A stretch of DNA of 64,000 bases, taken from positions 44,623,365-44,687,364 of the forward strand of contig OY294047.1 of the NCBI GenBank assembly GCA_958510825.1, given 5' to 3'. The stretch's first letter is position 1. Each line of letters starts with the position of its first letter. Under the pieces are notes generated by a model, which saw only the letters and a list, made by a program, of their open reading frames with translations, had not been told where the DNA came from and made no database searches. Origin of the DNA: Brachypterus glaber. Its lineage: Eukaryota; Arthropoda; Insecta; Coleoptera; Kateretidae. Of this stretch, positions 1 to 12,600 are shown one piece after another. The translations under genes were made by a program, and so were the position numbers.

Positions 1-124
1 ACTCTATTCAACGACATATTCGATCTGGCAACCCAGCTATAACCTAAAAAAACGTGCGCTTTGCTTTTGTTTATTTATAGCTAATATTAGCTAGCTAGAT
101 TTAGCTAAAAACTTTTCAAGTAGC
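1..124 (+). promoter_or_regulatory. 5' flank and probable leader of the SHQ1 homologue
   Basis: AT-rich sequence directly before the SHQ1 start codon. Positions about 79-109 carry several overlapping copies of TAGCTA/TTAGCTA. No clear TATA box or initiator can be assigned. The window begins here, so most of the promoter may be missing. Confidence 0.3.
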
Positions 125-1447
125 ATGATCACTCCAAGATTTTTGTTATCTCAAGATGAAAATACTTGCACGATAAAAATCCGTGCACCATACTGCAGTT
201 TACGTGAGTTGGACATTTCTGTGGATGAAACCTTGTTTATATTTGTGTGCAAACCTTACTATCTAAGAATAAATCTACCTGGTTCAATTATAGAAAATGA
301 TTACAGCAAGAGTTCATTCGATGCAGATACAGGTGAATTTACTTTCAACTATGAAAAGGCCATCCCAGGTGAGGATTTTAAAGATCTAGAATTTATTACG
401 AAGTTCCTTACACCAAAGTTAGAGGTAACTGATAATGAAGGAGGTAGAAAAATTGAGGTATTGACCTCGGAAGGTGATTTAAACAGTAATCCTGAAGTGG
501 TCGATACTACAAATGAATTCGGCTTTGCAATGCAAGGACATTATCAATTTAGTGCAATAAGTTCAGAATTTGGTGATGTATTTGAAATAGATCCTCGAGA
601 AGTCAATCTAACTGAAAGACGCAGACTGAAATTACAATACGAGCAAGGTAAATTTGATAGTGACCATTACTTAGCTGATTACATAGAAGATGAGGAAATT
701 AAAAGTATTATAAGTTTAAAAACACCTTGGGAATCACTCAAATCTGAAACTATTAGTTTTAATGATGCTGAAAATGATTTTTTAAAAGATTTAACTAATA
801 TCGAATATAATTTAACTGAAACACAAATTAAATATTGTCACTGTGGACTGTTAGACATACTCTTTGCTTATTGCTATGATCGTAGAACTACATTTTATGA
901 AGGAACTCCAGAATCAAGTTGGACTATTGGCAAAATAGCAGCTACATTTTGCTGGTTAGACGGATATCAAGAACCTAAGGATGCACTAGTTTCTTGTTTT
1001 CGAAGAAGTTTAATATATCCTTTATACAGACATTTTGATTTAACTCAAAAAATATTTTCCGATGTTAAAGAAATATTACAATTAGGTGAAAAATATATGA
1101 TAAAATGTTTAATTGAGTTATACAACGTATTTTTAAGAGGAGATTGTGGAAATTATATACTTAACAATTTGTTTATTAAAGATTATATTCTGTACTTGAT
1201 GAAATGGAATAAAGACTCATGGAAAAAGATTGTTGATGAAGTTATGAGTATAGAAATAAAAAAATCAGACTTAGGATTGAACTTGGAGGAGATTGAGAGG
1301 GGGTACCAATTGGGCTTGCACTTGGCTAATTTAAATTTGGACAAAGACTCTGATGATGATGACAGTACATTAGATTCTGAATCTGATAGTGATGATTATG
1401 ATAGTGATACAGATTCTTCATCATCTAGTTTTGCATCTAGTAATTGA
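125..1447 (+). CDS. Shq1: SHQ1 homologue, box H/ACA snoRNP assembly chaperone
   Basis: A complete 440-residue protein in one uninterrupted reading frame. SHQ1 family proteins bind newly made dyskerin (Nop60B/NAP57) as an RNA mimic and keep it soluble until H/ACA ribonucleoprotein assembly in the nucleus. Seen here: an N-terminal CS/p23-like beta domain (about residues 1-95, beginning ITPRFLLSQ); the family-specific helical SHQ1 domain from about 149 (FGDVFEIDP) to 385, including GLLDILFAYCYD, ESSWTIGK and SCFRRSLIYPLYRH; then an Asp/Ser-rich tail (407-440) like that of other eukaryotic family members. The first ATG follows AAGTAGC and starts exactly at the CS domain, so it was chosen. Length fits the family (about 440-580). 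There is no intron, whereas the other two genes here are split. It lies opposite to the 3' direction of the gene ending (in this window) at 6436 and may be nested in it. Confidence 0.93.
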   Translation: MITPRFLLSQDENTCTIKIRAPYCSLRELDISVDETLFIFVCKPYYLRINLPGSIIENDYSKSSFDADTGEFTFNYEKAIPGEDFKDLEFITKFLTPKLEVTDNEGGRKIEVLTSEGDLNSNPEVVDTTNEFGFAMQGHYQFSAISSEFGDVFEIDPREVNLTERRRLKLQYEQGKFDSDHYLADYIEDEEIKSIISLKTPWESLKSETISFNDAENDFLKDLTNIEYNLTETQIKYCHCGLLDILFAYCYDRRTTFYEGTPESSWTIGKIAATFCWLDGYQEPKDALVSCFRRSLIYPLYRHFDLTQKIFSDVKEILQLGEKYMIKCLIELYNVFLRGDCGNYILNNLFIKDYILYLMKWNKDSWKKIVDEVMSIEIKKSDLGLNLEEIERGYQLGLHLANLNLDKDSDDDDSTLDSESDSDDYDSDTDSSSSSFASSN

Positions 1448-1686
1448 AAGACTTGAAAATAATTGGTTATTTTAGTAAATTTTACTGACTAATACAATAA
1501 TATTATGTTTATAAAATATGAGGCACTTAAGAGAATGTTATGTTATGTTTATAAATTAAATAATCTCCAGTAGTCGGCGAATTTCCAGTACTCGCATAGG
1601 CGCCGCATCGACTCTAGCATCGAGGCGAGGTTTTAAATATTTACATTTTTATTTCTTTTTATCTTGATTTTTTTAATGATTCAATT
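1448..1686 (+). other. SHQ1 3' flank with a GC-rich patch
   Basis: Holds the likely 3' UTR. No canonical AATAAA is present; AATACAATAAT near 1490 and ATAAATTAAATAAT near 1551 are the closest. Positions about 1568-1632 are strikingly GC-rich for this locus and contain the direct repeat GCATCGA. No splice-bounded exon could be made from the patch on either strand. Confidence 0.35.
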
Positions 1687-1789
1687 TAAACGAGTAAGGT
1701 GGGAAAAAAAGTTATCGACAAATAAAAATTAAAAACTTTCGTATTCGTAAAAGATAAAAATCGATTGTCGGTTTTTTCTTTGAACAACA

Positions 1790-1792
<3 letters not shown>

Positions 1793-1837
<45 letters not shown>
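1793..1837. repeat. (TA)n microsatellite
   Basis: About 22 uninterrupted TA units. It produces a meaningless Tyr/Ile-alternating reading frame on the - strand. Confidence 0.95.
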
Positions 1838-1842
<5 letters not shown>

Positions 1843-2439
1843 GTATAGTTAATATGTATAGTTAATATTGTTGTGGGTAACAAATTAGTAGTCAAATGTT
1901 TTGATTTATAAAAATTTCCCTCATAATTCGGCAAAATTATTCCGTAAGCCTATGTTTCTGTGTTTATTTTCAACGTTGATGAGTCATAACTGAGTTTACA
2001 CCGACTACTGATAATCTCGTATTTTGAGTCTGAAAATATGACTTAAAAAGCCTGTCCCAAATTATATGAAGGATTAATCTTGTGAAATAATGACGTCGCA
2101 CACTAGAATTTCCCCCACTAACTGAAAGGCAGAAATTAATTAATTAATAGTTAATAAGTTGATTGAAAATTTAAAAAAATACAGTGAACTATTTTAATTT
2201 CTGGTAGTAAATAATTTGACGATGAAGAATTTGGACCTTAATTAAAGCCAGTATGAGATTGTATAAATTCATATCAATTTTTTAAGTTAATTTTTTTATT
2301 GTTAATTTAATTTTCGCTTATACTTTTAGGTGCCTTATAAGAAATTAAGCATTTTGGCCATTTCCAAACTAATTTTGTAAAAATTAGTTTGTCCATTTCT
2401 GACAAAACTTAAGAACTGAAACAAAATAAAATATCTATT
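1838..2439. other. AT-rich spacer, nothing recognised
   Basis: No open frame above background, no inverted repeat of note and no RNA-gene motif seen. Confidence 0.5.
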
Positions 2440-2554
2440 GGTAAACCTCCCTGGAATTCATTGTATAGACCCAAGGAATTCCTATAGGAATTCATTGAGA
2501 TTCCTTGGAATTCCCAAACTCATTGTATAAACAAATTTTCGAGCGAGGTTTACC
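2440..2554. mobile_element. small hairpin MITE
   Basis: Ends are an inverted GGTAAACCTC / GAGGTTTACC. Inside, CATTGTATARAC occurs near both ends, and GAATTCCTATAGGAATTC (2476-2493) is a perfect palindrome. Superfamily not determined. Confidence 0.55.
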
Positions 2555-2762
2555 TAAAAGTCAATTAATAATATTATATATGCAAAATATTAATTGATCA
2601 ACCCCTTTTAAAATATATATTAAAGAATATATTTATTTTTTATTAAAATATTTTTTATAAAATAGTAATTATAGCCTAAAATTTATAGGTATTGTTATAA
2701 CCAATAATAAATAAAATTATAATCGATATTTAATGAATTCCATATGTTTTAGTAGTACCTAT

Positions 2763-4702
2763 ACCAGGCGTCCCAACTCTATTTACCCAACGATTTTCTC
2801 GAAAACTTAAAGACATAATCAAATTCTGCGAAAAACATCTTGAATAAGAAAAGTCCAAACCTAAACTATCTTTTAGCATATATTTAATACTTTCAGCTCT
2901 TAAAATGTGGGCAGGGGGCATAGGGGGACTTTTTTAAATGGAAAGGGGGTTCGTGTGATAGTTATAGTTATAGTTTATTTCTTGAAAAATTGTACATAAG
3001 CATGGAGAGCCCCAAATAACTATACACGGTGTATTTGAAATAGGGTCGAAAATTTTAACAGATGATTCTACATCATAAAATATGACAAAAAGTTCCTATA
3101 AACATATGTCTAAAAATGCGTCATAAGGGAGCTACGCCCCTTTGAAAGTGGCTAAAAAAATCAGTTTTTATTTAATAACTCAGGAACCCTTTGAGATATA
3201 TCAACAAGGTTTTGCACGTCAACCAATCCTACCAAGGCCCGTTTTATGTGTTATTTTCATATACTTATTTCAACCAGGGGTGTGCGAAACGGGGGGGGGG
3301 GCTTATCAGTTTTCTGTCCCAAACTTTTTCTGTGTAACTTTTTTGCAATTTTATTTTTGAAATATGATTCCCTAGGTCAAAATACATAAAAAAGGTACTC
3401 TTGTTATAATACTGTAGGATTAACCGTTTTCGAGAAAAGTTCATTTGAAAGTGAAATTTCACGGTTCGAGGACGAAAAATTAAATACTAAAATGTCGAAA
3501 ACCAAAATTATAATGATGCAATGTGATTCTACATCAAAAACTAAGAAAAAAAGTTTCCATACATGTAGGTCGAAAAAACGCTTTTAAAGCTACCATAGCC
3601 CTTTAAAAATGGTGCATATTTAGGAGACCATAGCTCCATTAGGATTGATTTTTGGAAGTACCTGTATATGAGGTTTTATTCTTAGTTTTTAATGTACATT
3701 CGCCCTGCATCATTAAAATTTTGGTTTTCAACATTTTAGTATTTAATTTTTCGTCCTCGAACCGTGGAATTTCACCTTCAAATGAATTTTTCTCGAAAAC
3801 GGTTAATCCTACAGTATTACAACAAGAGTACCTTTATTATGTATTTATACCTGAGGAATCATATTTCAAAAATAAAATTACAAAAAAGTTACACAGAAAA
3901 AAGTTTGGGACAAAAAACTGATAAGCCCCCCCCGTTTCGCACACCCCTGGTTGAAATAAGTACATGAAAATAACACATAAAAACGGGCCTTTGTAGGATT
4001 AGTTGACGTGCAAAACCTCGTTGATATATCTCAAAGGGTTCCTGAGTTATTAAATAAAAACCGTTTTTAGTAGCCAATTTCAAAGGGGCGTAGCTCCCTT
4101 ATGACGCATTTTTAGACATATGTTTATAGGAACTTTTTGTCATATTTTATGATGTAGAATCATCTGTTAAAATTTCCGACCTTATTTTAAATACACCGTG
4201 TATAATAATAATTATATATTTTTTAATTTTTTTAAGCATTTTTTTTTGGGTTTAAAATAGGGTTGAAAATGGGTATTTTTGTACTCTAAAAAAATCATTT
4301 TTTTTTTTAAAAGTTACTACATTTCATGATGAAAAAACGTAAATTATACTTTTAAACTAATTTTAATTGACATAAATAAAAAATTACAAAAAAAAACTTA
4401 AAAAATCGCATTTTTTAGCACAAAATTAAAGAATCAAAACCTTAAAAAAATTGTTTAAAAAAATAAAAAATATACAGTCCAACAGAGAATTTTATTTGCT
4501 TTAAAATGATGTATCACACGACCCCCCTTTCCATTTAAAAAACTCCCCGTGCCCCCTGCCCACATTTTGAGAGCTGAAAGTATCAAATATATGCTAAAGC
4601 ATAGTTTAAGTTGTCTAATTTAATATGGTTTTCGCAGAACTTGATTATCTCTTTAAGTTTTCGAGAAAATCGCTGGGTAAATTGAGTTGGGACACCCGGT
4701 AT
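2763..4702. mobile_element. large foldback element (~1.9 kb), nested hairpin
   Basis: The two halves are inverted copies. The outer ends read ACCAGGCGTCCCAACTC at 2763 and its near complement at 4684-4702. An inner inverted pair begins at TATACACGGTGTATTT (about 3020) and ends at AAATACACCGTGTATA (about 4203). Arms run almost to the centre near 3630. G-run/C-run tracts lie at matching places (about 3288 and 3925). The short frames inside (72-89 residues) are mirror images of each other and not genes. A solo copy of the outer end occurs at 27141. Confidence 0.8.
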
Positions 4703-4870
4703 ACTATAATTAGTGCTATTTACCTAAGTACTATTATTATTAAAGGTAGATAATAAAAATAAATTTGTTGTCGTAAAAAAAGAGTCTTTAAGTAATTTTA
4801 AATCCCAAAATAAAAATTTCGTAACAATTAAAAGTAGACTTTGAAATTGATGTTATTTGAAAATTTTTAT

Positions 4871-5499
4871 ACTATTCACAGCGCCTGCGCTAGAATAGTA
4901 TTATACGGTAGTTTTGAATTTTCCAAAATTTTCAAAATCGTTCTAGACAAAAAATTCTTGGATACAAATTTGTTTCATGAAAAAGTAAGATATTTTAGTT
5001 TTTTTCGTCTGTCTGACTTTCAGGAAAAATCAAGCTCTACGAGCGGAAGATCCCTATTGTTTTTGAAAGTAATTCTCGCAAAAACAAGAAAGTTATGGGG
5101 GGTTATTTAAAAAAAATAAATAAAAAAAAGCTAAAAGAAAATTAACGTAACTTTTTTAGGAAAAATTACTTTTATTATAAGGATCAATTCTACCAATTTT
5201 GCAAGTAATCCCTCCAAAAACAAAAAATTTTTAGGGGTTTAAACTTTTTAAAAAATGAAAATAAAATATTTTTTTTTTGATTTTTTTTTTAATTTTATTT
5301 TCAAAAAAAATTCGTTTAAAAAAAAATTTATTTTTTTTTTTTGAAAAATTTATTTTTCAAAAACTCTTCGTTTTTCACAAAAATAAAATAAAAAAAATTG
5401 TAGAATTTTTTTTTGATTTTTTTTTAAGGTATATGGGAAAATGTAATATACCGTGAATAGTAATGAAATGCGTAGCATTACATATCTTCACGGCTTGTT
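4871..5499 (-). mobile_element. family C non-autonomous element, copy 1
   Basis: One end carries TATTCACAGCGCCTGCGCT (4873). The other carries the complement of AAGCCGTGAAGATATG and GTAATGCTACGCAT (5461-5499). The interior is A/T homopolymer-rich with a GTCTGTCTGAC segment. The same pair of ends is found at 9930-10348 and 14708-15567 in the opposite orientation. Confidence 0.7.
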
Positions 5500-5584
5500 A
5501 ATTATTATATTAAAATTAGGAAATACAGTAATTTCTATAAATAAAATTTTACCATCCTGTAAACATGTTGATAGGTATACCTAG

Positions 5585-6215
5585 TACACTCCCGGACACC
5601 TAAAAAATTGCCATTTTTAAAATTAAAATATTTCGAAAACTAATTAATGGATTTGACTGATTCGTTTTTTGTGTTAAAGCTTAAACATTCTCTACTTTTG
5701 TTTTTATTTAGGATGATTAAAAAAAGTACTTTTGCATTAACAGCAACAAATAATGTACAACTATGTTTTTTACCCCATCTTCTAGGACTTGCATGGTACG
5801 CTACTGCAACTGTTTATCAAATTATTAAGGTCTCTCTTATTGCCGCAGTTTGAATGAATATTTTCTTTTTTAGTTTTTTATATTTTTACTTCTGGTTTTG
5901 AGTTAACTGAAAAAATGACAACTTTCAGGAAAATCCTGATATCTCCTAAACCAGAAGTAGAAATATAAAAAACTAAAAAAGAAAATATTCATTAAAACTG
6001 CGACAAGAAGAAAGACCTTAAAAATTTGATAAACAGTTGCAGTGGCGTACCATGCAAGTCCTAGAAGATGGGACAAAAAACATAGTACATTTTTTGTTGC
6101 TGTTAATACAAAAATACTTTTTTTAATCATTCTTAATACAAACAAAAGTAGAGAATGTTTAAGCTTTAAAACAAAACAATCAAAAATGGCAATTTTTTAG
6201 GGGTCCGGAATGTAG
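5585..6215. mobile_element. family D foldback element, copy 1
   Basis: Arms of about 300 bp are inverted copies meeting near 5905. The end motif CCGGACACCTAAAAAATTG is at 5595 and its near complement ends at 6209. A 68-residue frame on + and an 80-residue frame on - are the same arm read twice, not genes. A related, end-truncated copy is at 59229-59639. Confidence 0.78.
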
Positions 6216-6435
6216 TAGGTATTGAGTTTTAATTTTGTTTTTAATTCATAAAAAATATGTTTCAAAACATGATTTTGTAACAAACTATCGTAAATTAGAT
6301 TCCAAATCTACTTTGTATTTTTCTACGTTTAGGGGCTGTTTACAAATTACGTTCACCATTTTTGTTTCTGTTTAGAATGCGGAATCATTGAGCGAATATT
6401 CCGCACTCCTAAAAAAAAAACAAAAAAATACTCAC
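6216..6435. other. intronic spacer with a solo GGGGCTGT-type end
   Basis: Lies downstream of the last gene-2 exon in the window. AGGGGCTGTTTACAAATTACG (at 6332) resembles one terminal repeat of the GGGGCTGTCC/TTA element at 19811 without a partner. No following coding exon was found. Confidence 0.4.
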
Positions 6436-6695
6436 CAACTGTGGTGTATCTGACAAACGTTTCCTTATTTTCGATCATGGCGTCTACCGCCAATTTTTCG
6501 CAATACTGAGCAGTAATTATTGCAATAGTAGGCTGTTTAGAGCTTGCCATGGTCGGCATTTGTTTTACGATGGTGACTTGGGTGTCATGGGACTGTTGTC
6601 TGGTGAAGGCACCATGGTCCATGGCCTTAACCAAGTGCCTGGCCTGGAGTTCGGATAGGTGATGAGCAACTTCTTCTTGGTCCCAACCATTGTCT
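6436..6695 (-). CDS. gene 2 exon 5 (winged-helix end and start of phosphorylase-like fold)
   Basis: Acceptor ATACTCAG at 6696 and donor GTGAGT beginning at 6435. 260 nt, entered in phase 2 and left in phase 1. It encodes DNGWDQEEVAHHLSELQ through VRYTTV. The linker TIVKQMPTMASSKQP separates the two domains. Confidence 0.8.
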
Positions 6696-9600
6696 CTGAG
6701 TATGGAAAAAACTATTTTGAGTAACACGTGTAGAAAACGAAAATTCATTAATTATTAAAGAGATACAATAATTGGGTAGTTGTAAAAAAATTAGGTATAA
6801 GTTTGAAATTGATCCAATCCAATCCAGTTCCAGTATGGCTTTTGCCTTTGGGTAGTTGGCCAGCTAGATCTAGTAGGTATAATTTTCGGCCTACGCAAAA
6901 CCGTCTCACTCTGTAGTGATGTTTGCGCAGACGCCAACTTATAAAAAAAAATATCTTTAAAATTTATAAAAAAATGACTTTATATGTTCATCAGTTCCAC
7001 GCTAAAATATAACATCACAAAATAAAAAACAAAAATATTCAAGATTCACTTAAAACTTTACTATTAAAGTAATATTTTTACGAAACAACATTAAGTAAAA
7101 TAAATCAAGTTCTGTGCATATCTACGATAGCTGGCTGATGCTGGAGTAATTCCGCCAAAGCGGTCACATCCGTCCCTTACAAAGACCACGCTGCGACTTT
7201 CCGGGGGAGCTTTACGATCATTTATGAATTAACTAGCAACAAATTCGGTTCAATTCTTAATTTAGGTATAATTATGCATAGACGATTCTAAAAAATTACA
7301 CAGGCCAACAAATTTTTAACTTTTAAATAAAATAACGAAAAATTAAAAAAAAATACTCATAATTTTATTTTTGTTTCGATCTTTCTAAAAATGTGTCAAA
7401 TTGCTTCTTTTGTTTATGTTGATGTGGACCAATGTCCATAACTTAAAAATTCAAAATGGAATGAGATTTTTGGCATGGCTTATTGCTAAAAAAATTATAC
7501 ATAGTGTAAACAAAAAAAAATAGTTTGACAGTTAGTGGGTATTAACCAAGCCAGAAAAAAAATCCGATCACAAAATTATTGTTGGCCTGTGTTATTAATT
7601 AATAAGAAAATTATATGTATTAAATGTACTCACTTGGCAATTTCTTGTATTGTTATGGGATTGGGATATGAAGATTCTATAATTTCTAATACTTTTTCTA
7701 TTGTCAATAAAACTACGTTTCCTAAAGAATTTTCTTCGGCTGAAACTGAAAATAAATTAAAACCATTATTTTTTTCTCATCAAAACAAATATTACAAAAT
7801 TATAACATTCCATAAATTGTTATTTTAAAATTATAAACATAGCAAAACAAACACAAAAATAAACATTAACATTAATGCTGGAGTGAGAGGTTAACTAGGA
7901 AATATTTGTTTATGGATTTGCAAGATTTTTGACTGTCAGTGTTGCCGATTTGTCAGTAATTATTGGCATTTGCCAGTAATGAAAGCCTTTCCAGTAATGG
8001 CCTCATTTCAAAATTGCCTGCGGCTCTTTGTTTTACGTTCTCATATTATATCTACTAGTACTTGCAAGTTCGTCTGTATTCTTGTATGGGAGGATTGGTG
8101 TGGTAGACTACCGCGTCGTACTTGACGAGTTTACTACGCAAATAGCGTGAGTTCGATTCTCACCGGCGCCGATTTGCCTTTTTCAGTTAATTAAAAATTG
8201 AAATCTGGCGAAAGCGTAAGTGAAGCGGACACTCTCTATAAATTGGTTCGAAAGTAAATTAAAGCCGGTGGTTCCCTCTACTACTAGCCCACACAAGTCC
8301 TGGACTTAGGGGATGCTTAATTAAGTAGAATAGTACGAGGTTAAATAAAATGTAAAATTAAAATGTAAAAATTCTTAAATTTTGGCAAAGGAAACCAAAA
8401 TTTTATGGGATTAGTCCCTTTCTGGTTTGTTTTTGGGTGGACTAATTTAAATTTTGAGGTCAGGCACGCCTGTATCAGGTTTTTTTTTTCGTGACATAGC
8501 CATTATAATAGAACTGACGCAGTAATGTGTATACCAGTAATGAAACTAAATTTGCCAGTAATTGCCAGTAATTTCGTCAATACCGATCGGTAACACTGAT
8601 GACTTGACGGGATGGGATGAGATTTTCGACATAAAAAAGTAAGATTTTTAAGCTTTTCGATAAGATTTCTGAAAAGTCTTAGAAATCTTGTCAAAAATTA
8701 CCGATATTTTCGAGTTCCGAAATTTTGTACAAGGACTTCCCATAGTGATTTACCCTCGTATCATATGAGAGGCGTATTTGGTACATTAGTTAAATTGAAT
8801 TTAATTCAGAGCTCACTCCATCCAGCGGCGGTTTTTTGACAACCGGATGGAGTGAGCCTAAATTCACGTGAAAAACACGTTCCTCTTGAAAAATTTACAC
8901 TACTTTTTGTACAAAAGTAAAACACGTAGTTAGAGCTGGTACAATATCTCCTGACGAGCCTTGAGTGGGTATTAACATAACTCCACCCTGCCACATCTTA
9001 AAAATATTATTTTTAACAAAAATTAATGAATGGCGAGGGCACTAAATTTTACCCCAAGATGGGGTAGGGTGAAGTTATGTTAATACACACTCAAGCCTGA
9101 AGCATCATGAAATATTGTACCAGCCTTGAGTGTGCAACATCACAACTCCACCCTACCCCATTCTAAAAACTTTTTTTTATCAAAATTTAACGGCGAGGGC
9201 ACTAAATTTTAATAATAATAATAATAAACTGTTCCTAAACTGGATTTATGTTAATACGCATTCAAAGCTGATAAAAATATTAAAAATTGATGCTAGTGCA
9301 GTTACCAACGAAGTAATAACTCTTCTTTCTAGAATAGGCATACCGTTAAAATAAAGTATCGCCAACATCTCGGTTTGTTTGTAAACAAATAGTAGGTATA
9401 TTCAGGCCTGAACAATAACAATAGTATAGTATATAGGTATATTCAAGCCTGAACAATAACAACAGTAACTGGTATTGTTGTCTCTGTTAGAACAAAGATA
9501 TGCGAGAAAGACAGACGAATGTTTATGCTGCCGACGTTTTTGTCAGTTTTTACAAATGAAATGCCTATTCTAGAGGGAAGAGTTATTAGTTCGTTGGCAG

Positions 9601-12600
9601 TTACTGTCCAAGTCAATTAATAAGTTAATTAAAATAAAAAGTAAATGTTTAATTAGAATTCAATAGTTAATTGTTATAGAATAGTTAGTTTTCAACCTAA
9701 TTAAAATGCAAAAACCAAACACAATTCCATAAAACAGAGGAAAAGAAAGTAAATGTTATAGAATTAATTAAAATCACAATCGAAATAGATGTTATAACAA
9801 ATGGTTCATTTTTAGCACGTTTTTAGTACGTTCCACATCAACAAGCATTTTGTTTTTCAAACCTGAAGTTAATGAGGAGCTTAGTTGCACTTGAAGAAAA
9901 CCGAATGGCGCTACAAGAGATATTAGAGAACAAGCCGTGAAGATATGTAATGCTACGCATCCTATTATATATTATTCACAGTAAATGGTATATTGCATTT
10001 TCTCAAATATTAAAAAAATATATTTTGAAAAAAAAATTAAAAAAAAATCTTTTTCTGAAAAACAAATTACTTAAAAATAAAATTTTAAAAACAAATTTCG
10101 AAACAAACTTAAAAAAAAAATCGAGTCGATCGGGTAATTCGTTCTGGAGTTATCGTATCTACAAAAATCGTGACATTGGACAGATGGACGGACGTCTGTC
10201 CGTCTGGACATTTTCAAAGTTTTTTTTTTTTTCATGAAACACATTTGTATCCAATAATTTTTTGTCTAGGACGTTTTTGGACAATTTTGGGAAATTCGAA
10301 ACTACCGTATATTATTATTATTTCTAGCGTAGGCGCTGTGAATAATATAATAAGGAGAAAAAATGTAACTGGACGCAAAAACTAAATATATTCATTAAAA
10401 TAAAAACAAAACAAAATTTCCGGACAGTTTCAGGCCCGTAAACAGGGGGGGTAAAAGGGGCTAAGCCTTCTCAAAAAATTGGGGCCCCACTGGACCATAT
10501 AAAATACTACTATGGATTAAATACAATGAATTTCAAGATTTTTTATTAGCCCCTTCTGTAATCTCGTTAGCCACCTTGTTGGAGGCCCCTAGCTTTTTTT
10601 CTTGTTACATGATCTTAAAAAAGTAATAATGATCACCTAGCCACCCATATTGTGCCCAACCCCGCTATCGATCAAGTGTCCTTACCACATGTGTTTTTGG
10701 AAAAACCTTTTTTCAAAAAGACCTGGGTAAAAAAAATATTCAAAAAAATATTGGATATATTTAGTTTTTGTATCGCAAAAATTGAACAGTGTTATTTTGC
10801 TCTAAATTGTTTATTACGGGGCCCCCGGGGAGTGAACCACTTCCCAAGGGCGTAGATATTTTTCTCCTATGGGGGGGGGGGGGTAAAAACAAAAAAAAAA
10901 CTTGGCGCCCCTACTAAAACAAAATTAGCGCCCAAGAAAATACCCTCACGAAAAAAATCTTTGTCCCTGACGGTTTCTACCAAACTTGGCGCCCCTCTAA
11001 AAAAATGGCGCCCAACCCTATGGGGGGGGGGGGGGGGTAATTACCCCCATTACCCCCCTCATCTACGCCCTTGCCACTTCCAGAAATTTGTCCACGGACT
11101 TCTGCGATTTTATATGATTTCCGATATTTTCGGGATTTCCCACGGATTTTTTTCTATGGGATTTCTAAAGAGATTTCTGAGATTTTTGTTCAGATTTTTG
11201 GGATTTTTAAAAGGGACTTCTCAAAATTTTCCAAAATTTTTTAAACGGACTTCCAGCCAGTAGCCCACTCCTCGTTTTATGATAAATTTGCAACATATAG
11301 AGAATTTTTTAAACATCAATTACGTGAAATAGGTCATCATGAATCCTATTCTAAAATATTGAAGTAATTTATATTTTAGTTTCTTGCAAGTGAATAAAAT
11401 AGTGAAGAAAAAAAATCATTAAATGATTCACGCGACAGCCAAACTAGACTTTAGTTTAATTTTTTTGTCCTTGTGAAAATGAAAATCATTATATTGATCA
11501 ACATCAAAAAGCCATGATATTTTCTTGAAATATTTAGCGAATTATTTTATACATACAAAATTTTAAATTGTTTCATAATATCTAACAGACTTTATATTTA
11601 GAATCTAATTTATAATGTTTTTAAGGGTGACTGTTTTTCGTGTAGGGTGAGAAACGGTAAAGCTTGAGCAAGTTTTATTATTTAATTAAAATGGGTAAAT
11701 CCCTTTAAACGGTATCTCAAACTTTATAAGCCCCTCAAAAAAAAGTCCACATTATACAGATCATCTATCCGTTTAGTATACACTTCAAAGTAGAATTTGT
11801 ATATTAAATATACAATTTTTTTATGAAGCTGAAGTTTGCAACGTTTTTTTGCAACGAAAATTAACAAACCATACCAAAACGACAGTTTTGACTTTTCTTG
11901 CTTTTTTATTTATTTATGGATCCAAAAGGCCTTAATTCGATCTAAAACTACTAACTACCAGTTTTTTATTAAATAGAGTCAATTTAAAGTTTTTTTAATT
12001 TTCTTTGCAAAAAAACGTTGCAAACTTCAGCTTCATGTTAATTTCCGCTCGGTAATTTTTTGATATGTTTTGAGTTTTATCATAGAGAGTTGTTTAAAGA
12101 CTATTTGGCGCCGATAAAAGCTGGAGAGGATAGCCAAATTTCGACTTGTACGAAAATTTTGCAATTTTTTTAAAATTAATGTTATTTCATTACCTATCTA
12201 GCCGGGGCTACGTTAATTTCCGCTTGGTAATTTTTTGATATGTTTTGAGCTTTATCATGGGGAGTTGTTTAAAGACTATTTGGCGCCGATAAAAGCTGGA
12301 GAGGATGGCCAAATTTCGACTTGTACGAAAATTTTGCAATTTTTTTAAAATTAATGTTATTTCATTACCTATCTAGCCGGGGCTACGTTAATTTCCGCTC
12401 GGTAATTTTTTGATATGTTTTGAGTTTTATCATAGAGAGTTGTTTAAAGACTATTTGGCGCCGATAAAAGCTTGAGAGGATTGCCAAATTTCGACTTGTA
12501 CGAAAATTTTGCAATTTTTTAAAAATTAATGTTATTTCATTACCTATCTAGCCGGGGCTACGTTAATTTCCGCTCGGTAATTTTTTGATATGTTTTGAGT

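Noticed and set aside
5647..6145. Membrane-protein-like frames ([15 protein letters not shown]) on both strands
   Set aside because: The two frames are the two arms of one palindrome, and a third copy is at 59217. Repeat sequence, not a gene.
7130..7215. GC-rich island as a possible snRNA or exon
   Set aside because: No open frame in phase with gene 2, and no snRNA motif (Sm site, boxes) seen.
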